Below are positions 6,189-10,940 of a stretch of 10,940 nt of DNA, one piece after another. The position numbers and the translations under genes are program-made. The notes beneath the pieces are model-generated. The model searched no databases. It was not told the DNA's origin and saw only the letters and a program-made list of their open reading frames with translations. Source of the stretch: Candidatus Dormiibacterota bacterium. GTDB taxonomy: Bacteria > Chloroflexota > Dormibacteria > Aeolococcales > Bog-877. The stretch covers positions 1 to 10,940 of the forward strand of contig PKXE01000033.1 in the NCBI GenBank assembly GCA_003132265.1. The letters run 5' to 3'. Position 1 is the first letter of the stretch. Each line of letters starts with the position of its first letter.

Positions 6189-8033
6189 GTGGCGGAGCAG
6201 GGTTCCGTCGACCTGAACTTGGTGGCTTCGACCGTCAACGGGTCGGGAAGTCAGTCCGCCAACCTGGTGCTGACCAGGGCCGTGTTCGCGATGGGGATCC
6301 CGGTCGCGCCCAAGAACCTCTTCCCCTCCAACATCGAGGGCCTGCCCACCTGGTTCTACCTTCGCGCCAACTCGGCGGGCTACCGAGCTGGGAGGCGGCG
6401 CGCGGACCTGCTGGTGGCGCTGGATCGAGCCACCTTCCAAGCCGATATCGCCCGCCTGGAGCCGGGAGGGGTGCTGGTCTTCGAAGAGGCCTTTGGTGCC
6501 CCTCCGGTGGAGGAGGGGCGGCCACCGCTGCACCTGTATCCGGTCCCGTTCGGGAGACTGGCCAAGGAGTCGGTCCCGGATCCCGATCTCCGCAAGTACC
6601 TCACCAACATGATCTACGTCGGAGTGGTGGCGGAGATCCTGGGGATCCCCGATACCGCCCTGGAGGAGGCACTCACCCATCAGTTCCGCACCAAGCCCAA
6701 GGCGCTCGCCGCCAACCGGGAGGCGCTCGCCCTCGGCCGCGACTACTTCCGAGCCAATCTGACCAAGATCGACTCGCTGCGCTTGCGCCCCCTCGATCGC
6801 ACCTCAGGCCAGCTCCTGCTGGAAGGCAACCAGACCGCGGCGCTGGGGGCGATCATGGGCGGCTGCACCGTTCTCGCCTGGTATCCGATCACCCCCAGTT
6901 CCTCGTTGGCCGAGCACTTGATCGGTCTGGCCGACCGCTACCGCATCGACCCTGAGAGTGGCGAACGGCGGATCGCGACCATCCAGGCGGAGGACGAGCT
7001 GGCGGCGGCGGGAATGGTGCTGGGGGCGGGCTGGGCCGGCGCCCGGGCCATGACCACCACCTCGGGCCCGGGGATCTCGCTGATGGCGGAGTTCGTCGGG
7101 CTCGGCTACTACGCTGAGATCCCCGCGGTCTTCGTCGACATCCAGCGGGTGGGCCCATCCACCGGCCTGCCCACCCGAACCATGCAGGGCGATGTGAGCT
7201 TTGCCTACACCCTCTCCCACGGCGACACCCGCCATCCGGTGCTGCTCCCCGGCACGGTCCTCGAGTGCTACGAGTTCCTCCAGCAGGCCTTCGACCTGGC
7301 CGAGCAGCTCCAGACCCCGGTCTTCGTCCTCTCCGACCTGGACTTGGGGATGAACCTCTGGATGACCGATCCGCTCCCCTACCCGGAGCAGGGCTTCGAG
7401 CGGGGCAAGGTCCTCCATAAAGCGGAGCTGGACCAGATGCAGCGCTTCGAGCGCTATCGCGACGTCGACGGTGACGGGGTGCCCTGGCGGACCCTGCCGG
7501 GCACCGAGCATCCTCTGGCCGCCTACTTCACCCGCGGATCGGGCCACGATGAGGCTGCCCGCTACACCGAGAGCGAGGAGACCTACACCCGGGTGATGGA
7601 CCGCCTCGCCCGCAAGCTGGAGACCGGTCGCGACCGGCTGCCGGCCCCGGTGGTCGATGGGGAGTCGGCGGAGGTCGGCATCCTCGCCTACGGGAGCTCC
7701 CACCACGCAGTGGTGGAGGCCAGGGACATCCTGAAAGCCAAGGGGACCGCCACCGAGTACCTCCGGCTGCGAGCGCTGCCAGCGGCTCCCGAAGTGGCTG
7801 ACTTCGTGGCCCGCCACTCCCGGGTGTACGTGGTGGACCAGAACCGCGACGGTCAGATGCACCAGATCCTCCAGGTCGAGCTGGGGCCACAGCTCGCGGG
7901 CCGGCTCCGCTCGGTGCGCCACTACGACGGACTACCCCTGTTCGCGGCAGACTTGGTCGAGGCGATCCAGCGCGAGGAGGGCACCGCCGCGGCGGCCAGC
8001 CGGCCGGCGTCGGTCGCGGGGATGGCTCGCTGA
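6189..8033 (+). CDS. korA: 2-oxoacid:ferredoxin oxidoreductase alpha subunit (gamma-alpha fusion), KorA type
   Basis: A 614-residue large subunit of the thiamine-diphosphate enzyme that interconverts 2-oxoglutarate and succinyl-CoA + CO2 with ferredoxin as electron carrier. The first 190 or so residues are the gamma domain, with VNGSGSQSAN at 16-25 and NLFPSNIEGLPTW. The pyrimidine-binding alpha domain follows, with the hallmark YPITPSS at 232-238, then QAEDELAAAG, TTTSGPGISLM and LSDLDLGMNLWM. The C-terminal domain ends near EAIQREE. This is the two-subunit architecture known from Mycobacterium tuberculosis KorAB. No ferredoxin (delta) domain is fused. The GTG start has a strong Shine-Dalgarno at 6178-6185. 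Its TGA overlaps the korB ATG by one base, so the subunits are translationally coupled. Substrate preference for 2-oxoglutarate over pyruvate or branched-chain oxoacids is inferred from subunit layout, not from a residue I can prove. Confidence 0.94.
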   Translation: MAEQGSVDLNLVASTVNGSGSQSANLVLTRAVFAMGIPVAPKNLFPSNIEGLPTWFYLRANSAGYRAGRRRADLLVALDRATFQADIARLEPGGVLVFEEAFGAPPVEEGRPPLHLYPVPFGRLAKESVPDPDLRKYLTNMIYVGVVAEILGIPDTALEEALTHQFRTKPKALAANREALALGRDYFRANLTKIDSLRLRPLDRTSGQLLLEGNQTAALGAIMGGCTVLAWYPITPSSSLAEHLIGLADRYRIDPESGERRIATIQAEDELAAAGMVLGAGWAGARAMTTTSGPGISLMAEFVGLGYYAEIPAVFVDIQRVGPSTGLPTRTMQGDVSFAYTLSHGDTRHPVLLPGTVLECYEFLQQAFDLAEQLQTPVFVLSDLDLGMNLWMTDPLPYPEQGFERGKVLHKAELDQMQRFERYRDVDGDGVPWRTLPGTEHPLAAYFTRGSGHDEAARYTESEETYTRVMDRLARKLETGRDRLPAPVVDGESAEVGILAYGSSHHAVVEARDILKAKGTATEYLRLRALPAAPEVADFVARHSRVYVVDQNRDGQMHQILQVELGPQLAGRLRSVRHYDGLPLFAADLVEAIQREEGTAAAASRPASVAGMAR

Positions 8034-9064
8034 TGGCGGCGGTGACGGCAAAGACCAATCCGCTGGGGCTCAGCCGAGATGACTACAAGGGCCTCGCCAC
8101 CACCCTCTGCGCCGGGTGCGGCCACAACTCCATCACCAATCACATCGTCAAAGCACTGTATGACCACGGGGTCGACCCCTACCGCCTGGCGAAGATGAGT
8201 GGGATCGGCTGCTCCTCCAAGGCGACCGCCTATTTCGTGGAGCGGGCGCACGCGTTCAATGCAGTCCACGGACGGATGCCAGCGGTCACCACCGGTGCCG
8301 CTGTGGCCAACCGTGAGCTGCTCTTCCTGGGGATCAGCGGCGACGGAGACACCGCCAGCATCGGACTGGGCCAGTTTTGCCATCTCCTGCGACGCAACGT
8401 GGATTGCACGTACATCGTCGAAAACAACGGTGTCTACGGCCTCACTAAGGGACAGTTCTCGGCCACCGCTGACCCCGGCTCGGTACAGCGGAAAGGTACC
8501 GTGAATCAGCTGGAAACCATCGATATTGCGGGACTGGCCGTACAGCTGGGTGCCTCCTTCGTCGCCCGCAGCTTCTCCGGAGATGGGCAGCAGTTGGTGC
8601 CGTTGCTGCGCGCCGCTCTGTCCCACCGCGGTACCGCGGTGCTCGACGTGATCAGCCCCTGTGTCGCCTTCAACGATCATGAGGGGTCGACCAAGAGCTA
8701 CCACTACGTGAAGGAGCACGAGCTGGTCCTGCACGGACTTGACTTCATTCCCCAGCAGACAGAGGTCGCGGTGGACTACGCCGAGGGCACGTCGACCGAC
8801 GTCGAGCTGCACGACGGATCCCACCTGCGCCTGCGCAAACTGGGCCGTGAGCATGACCCTCAAGATCGCCTGTCAGCCCTGCGCGTCATCGACGAGGGAA
8901 GGCAGAGCGCTGAGGTGGTGACCGGTCTGCTGTACGTCAATCCCGCCGCCCCCGACCTCTGCACCATGGAAAACCTGCCCCAGTCTCCCCTCCGAGATCT
9001 CGGTGAGGCGGAGCTGCGGCTCACGCCGGACCAGTTCGCGGCCCTGCTGCGGGAGTGGCAGTAG
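8033..9064 (+). CDS. korB: 2-oxoacid:ferredoxin oxidoreductase beta subunit, KorB type
   Basis: A 343-residue partner of KorA that binds the thiamine diphosphate pyrophosphate and one [4Fe-4S] cluster. The four cluster cysteines expected of two-subunit enzymes are seen as C26 and C29 in LCAGCGHNSI, C60 in SGIGCSSK and C210 in VISPCVAFNDH. The cofactor motif begins GDGD at 103-106 and ends ENNGVYGLTKGQ at 130-141. Residues from about 250 on form the C-terminal extension typical of KorB. The ATG at 8033 lies within the TGATG overlap with korA. Only a weak GGGGA lies upstream, so reinitiation after korA is likely. The enzyme acts in the cytoplasm and would donate low-potential electrons to ferredoxin. 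No ferredoxin gene is in the window. A five-bp-stem inverted repeat just after the stop is too weak to call a terminator. Confidence 0.95.
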   Translation: MAAVTAKTNPLGLSRDDYKGLATTLCAGCGHNSITNHIVKALYDHGVDPYRLAKMSGIGCSSKATAYFVERAHAFNAVHGRMPAVTTGAAVANRELLFLGISGDGDTASIGLGQFCHLLRRNVDCTYIVENNGVYGLTKGQFSATADPGSVQRKGTVNQLETIDIAGLAVQLGASFVARSFSGDGQQLVPLLRAALSHRGTAVLDVISPCVAFNDHEGSTKSYHYVKEHELVLHGLDFIPQQTEVAVDYAEGTSTDVELHDGSHLRLRKLGREHDPQDRLSALRVIDEGRQSAEVVTGLLYVNPAAPDLCTMENLPQSPLRDLGEAELRLTPDQFAALLREWQ

Positions 9065-9197
9065 GCGCCTGCCGAGCGGCGCGGGTCCGTTCTAAGTGGT
9101 GTCTCAGGTTCCCAGAGCCGGTGGTGGCTAGCCTGCTGGTATCGATGACATCAACCGACAGGCGGTAACCACAACCGCTCGAAGCCGGAGGCAAACC
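9065..9197 (+). other. Intergenic region between korB and the secreted-protein gene
   Basis: It holds 133 bases without a supported promoter or terminator. Two short inverted repeats with five-bp arms occur (GCGCC/GGCGC at 9066-9082 and GCGGT/ACCGC at 9162-9178), neither convincing. The ribosome binding site of the downstream gene, GGAGG, is at 9187-9191. Confidence 0.4.
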
Positions 9198-9626
9198 ATG
9201 GGTATTCTCGTGACTCGGGGTCTGGCCGTCGCGGCGGGGCTGATCTTCGCAACGGCCGGGGGAGCGACCGCGGTGTCAGCGGCGGCAACTCCCAGCAGCC
9301 CAGCGTCTCCGAATGCCGGAGCCGGGCCAGCCCACCGGCCTTGGAGGGCGCCGAGCGTGGCCGGCGAGGTGGCCTCGGACAGCTCCAGCGGCGGCACCTA
9401 CGGAGCTGGCCAGCTGGTGCTGAAGGAGCCGGACGGCACCCAGGTGACCATCGATCTGGCTAGCAAGACCAAGGCCTGGAAGTACCAGGGCCACGGCGTC
9501 AAGCCGACCTCGGAGAGCCCCTCGGGAATCCCCACCGGCGAGATCGTGGTGGCGAGAGGAAGGACGCTCTTCGGTGATCACGTGGCAGTCCGAATCATGG
9601 ATCTGGGCTTCAAGGCCGCGAGCTAA
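9198..9626 (+). CDS. Small secreted protein of unknown function
   Basis: A 142-residue protein with a clear Sec signal peptide: a short positive N-terminus (R7), a hydrophobic core at about residues 8-20 and a likely cleavage after an AxA-type site near residues 27-30. A Ser/Pro/Ala-rich linker follows to about residue 52. The remaining 90 residues look like a small beta-rich domain, with alternating hydrophobic patterns in GAGQLVLKEPDGTQVTIDL, GEIVVARGRT and HVAVRIMDLGF. This resembles small DUF5666-like OB/beta domains, but I cannot confirm that. It has no cysteines and no lipobox, so it is probably released or loosely wall-associated. The ATG at 9198 has GGAGG six bases upstream, a good start. 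It is 133 bases after korB, likely its own transcription unit, and converges on the citrate synthase gene. Function unknown. Confidence 0.85.
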   Translation: MGILVTRGLAVAAGLIFATAGGATAVSAAATPSSPASPNAGAGPAHRPWRAPSVAGEVASDSSSGGTYGAGQLVLKEPDGTQVTIDLASKTKAWKYQGHGVKPTSESPSGIPTGEIVVARGRTLFGDHVAVRIMDLGFKAAS

Positions 9627-9685
9627 GCTCGAGCGGTCCCGGTCGCGCGACGATCTCCTCCCGGGGTGGGTGGGCCGGGAAGCCG

Positions 9686-9713
9686 GCTCACCTGCCCTTT
9701 GGGGCAGGTGAGC
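9686..9713. terminator. Hairpin between convergent gene ends, probable bidirectional terminator
   Basis: GCTCACCTGCCC (9686-9697) and GGGCAGGTGAGC (9702-9713) form a perfect 12-bp stem around a four-base TTTG loop. It starts 59 bases after the secreted-protein stop and two bases after the citrate synthase stop on the other strand. No T-run follows on either strand, so it would be a strong-stem terminator without a U-tract, or an RNA-end protecting structure. Confidence 0.75.
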
Positions 9714-9715
9714 GC

Positions 9716-10897
9716 TCAGACGTAGTGATACCCGACCGGGAGGGGCCGCGGTGGCGGGGGCCCGACGTAGACAGCCGAGGGCCGGATCAGGCGGTTGTGG
9801 GAGGCCTGCTCGCAGATGGCAGCTGTCCACCCCACCGTCCGGCTGCTGGCAAACGTCGGCGTGAACATGTCCCGCGGAATTCCCGCGGTGTTCATCACCA
9901 CTCCCGCGTAAAACTCGACGTTGGTGTACAACCGGCGACCTGGCTTCAGCTCGTTGAGTACCTGGAGCGCGGTCTGCTCAACATGCTCGGCAAACTGCGC
10001 CTGCTCTCCCCCGAGCTGGAGCGCCACCTCGCGCAGCAGCGTGGACCGGGGATCATCGGTCTTGTACACCCGATGGCCGAAACCCATCAGGCGTTCGCCG
10101 GATATCACCTTCTCTTTGAGGTAATCGTAAGCCCGATCTTCAGTCCCGATTTCGTCGAGCGTGTGCAGCGCTCGCGAAGGAGCTCCTCCGTGCAGCGGAC
10201 CGGACAGGGCCCCGATCGCACCCACCAGCGCGGAGCCCATGTCCGCACCCGTCGAGGCGATCACCCGGGCCGTGAAGGTGGAGGCGTTGAACCCGTGGTC
10301 CATCGTCAGAATCAAGTACTTCTCGACTGCTCGCGCGTGCACCTCGTCCGGGCGCTCCCCGGTCAGCATCTGTAGATACGAGGCTGCGTAGTCGAGGTCA
10401 GGATCGGCAGCGACCGGCTCCAGGCCCTGATGCGCTCGATACAACCCAGTCAGCAGCACGGGTACCAACGCAGTCATGCGCACGGCTTGCTGGCGGACCT
10501 CCTCGGCGGAGATGTCCATGGTGGGCTGCAGGCCGATGGCACTCGCCACCAGGGAGACGGCGGTGCGCAACGCATCCAAGGGGACGAAGGGATCGATCCG
10601 GGCGATCTCGGGAAGCAGCCGGGAGACCTGTTCGGGCAGCGTGCGGAGCCGAACGGTGTCCGCTCGGAATCGCTTGGTCTGCTCCGGATCCGGAAGTTCA
10701 CCCTCGATCAGCAGGTGCCAGACCTGTTCGAATGAGCACTCTCGGGCCAGTACGGTGGCGTTGTAACCCCGGTAGTGGAAGAAGCCTTCTTCACCCCGAA
10801 CGTCGCCAATGGTCGTCTCGGCGACCGCCACCCCCTCCAGCCCGGGCGGCGCTAGGACGGGATTGTCCGCCTTGGCCACCAGATCCGCGTTGCTCAT
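9716..10897 (-). CDS. Citrate synthase family protein (citrate or 2-methylcitrate synthase)
   Basis: A 393-residue type I-like citrate synthase, which condenses acetyl-CoA with oxaloacetate at entry to the TCA cycle. Family marks: GFFHYRGYNATVLA near the N-terminus, MDHGFNAST with H201, catalytic His H236 in SGPLHGGAPS, catalytic His H275 in MGFGHRVYKTDDPR, oxaloacetate-binding arginines in that motif and in SRTVGWTA, and the C-terminal RPSAVYVGP. The third catalytic residue, normally Asp in NVDFYSG, is Glu328 here (NVEFYAG). The length of 370-400 residues fits the short bacterial form. ATG at 10897 has TGGAGG five bases upstream (10903-10908). The frame stays open to the window edge, but without a better start. 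The stop is two bases from the shared hairpin. A 2-methylcitrate synthase role cannot be excluded from sequence alone. Confidence 0.94.
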   Translation of the reverse strand: MSNADLVAKADNPVLAPPGLEGVAVAETTIGDVRGEEGFFHYRGYNATVLARECSFEQVWHLLIEGELPDPEQTKRFRADTVRLRTLPEQVSRLLPEIARIDPFVPLDALRTAVSLVASAIGLQPTMDISAEEVRQQAVRMTALVPVLLTGLYRAHQGLEPVAADPDLDYAASYLQMLTGERPDEVHARAVEKYLILTMDHGFNASTFTARVIASTGADMGSALVGAIGALSGPLHGGAPSRALHTLDEIGTEDRAYDYLKEKVISGERLMGFGHRVYKTDDPRSTLLREVALQLGGEQAQFAEHVEQTALQVLNELKPGRRLYTNVEFYAGVVMNTAGIPRDMFTPTFASSRTVGWTAAICEQASHNRLIRPSAVYVGPPPPRPLPVGYHYV

Positions 10898-10902
10898 GCC
10901 TG

Positions 10903-10908
10903 CCTCCA
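10903..10908 (-). promoter_or_regulatory. Ribosome binding site of the citrate synthase gene
   Basis: TGGAGG on the minus strand, five bases before the ATG at 10897. It supports this ATG over a longer reading that stays open to the window edge. Confidence 0.75.
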
Positions 10909-10940
10909 GTAAGTCACTCAGGCGTGGTCGCCCAGGTGCG

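Noticed and set aside
6804..8863. Two long open frames on the minus strand (6804-7922 and 7922-8863) opposite korA and korB
   Set aside because: korA and korB are unmistakable on the plus strand; the antisense frames have biased composition and no domain signature.
9066..9082. Inverted repeat GCGCC/GGCGC right after korB as a terminator
   Set aside because: Only five base pairs with a seven-base loop and no T-run, which is expected by chance in this composition.
10898..10940. In-frame upstream extension of citrate synthase to the window edge
   Set aside because: The frame is open but has no ATG or GTG start in the visible part, and a good TGGAGG lies right before the ATG at 10897.
1..10940. 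tRNA, rRNA, CRISPR arrays, transposases, phage or toxin-antitoxin genes
   Set aside because: Looked for on both strands; no cloverleaf, repeat-spacer array, transposase motif or paired small toxin genes were seen.

Overview
This is a GC-rich, tightly packed bacterial chromosomal segment, roughly two thirds G+C by eye, with nine protein-coding genes and no RNA genes, mobile elements, CRISPR arrays or phage genes that I can see. The protein families are housekeeping or signalling ones. The two-subunit 2-oxoacid:ferredoxin oxidoreductase (KorA with a VNGSGSQSAN-type N-terminus), the coding style and the clear Shine-Dalgarno sites suit a high-GC soil or sediment member of the Terrabacteria (Chloroflexota, Candidatus Dormibacterota or Actinomycetota). 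That placement is inference; no marker gene in the window settles it.

Left part, minus strand: a long sensor protein (positions 2508 down to the window edge) carries six membrane segments, GAF-like and PAS domains, then GGDEF and EAL domains. It is cut by the window and should make and/or degrade cyclic di-GMP. Upstream of it, on the same strand, is an unrecognised 7-TM membrane protein (2700-3422). A bulged hairpin lies between the two.

Centre: an aldo/keto reductase (+, 3514-4497) diverges from the 7-TM gene across a short region holding a perfect 14-bp palindrome and a promoter -10 box placed for a leaderless mRNA. It runs tail-to-tail into a DedA-family membrane protein (-) and the two genes share a CTAG stop. 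The DedA gene is coupled to an upstream DUF72 (YecE-like) gene, separated by one base.

Right part: korA and korB (+, 6189-9064) overlap by one base and encode the gamma-alpha fusion and beta subunits of a 2-oxoglutarate-type ferredoxin oxidoreductase. A small secreted protein of unknown function follows (9198-9626). A citrate synthase (-, 9716-10897) converges on it, with a perfect 12-bp-stem hairpin between the two gene ends. KorAB and citrate synthase both act in the TCA cycle: citrate synthase makes citrate from acetyl-CoA and oxaloacetate, and KorAB interconverts 2-oxoglutarate and succinyl-CoA using ferredoxin. They are neighbours but on opposite strands, so a shared operon is excluded.

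I found no convincing new multi-gene system. The points most worth checking are the Asp-to-Glu change at the expected catalytic position of citrate synthase, the KorAB-citrate synthase neighbourhood, the palindrome and leaderless start in the 3423-3513 region, and the two proteins of unknown function.
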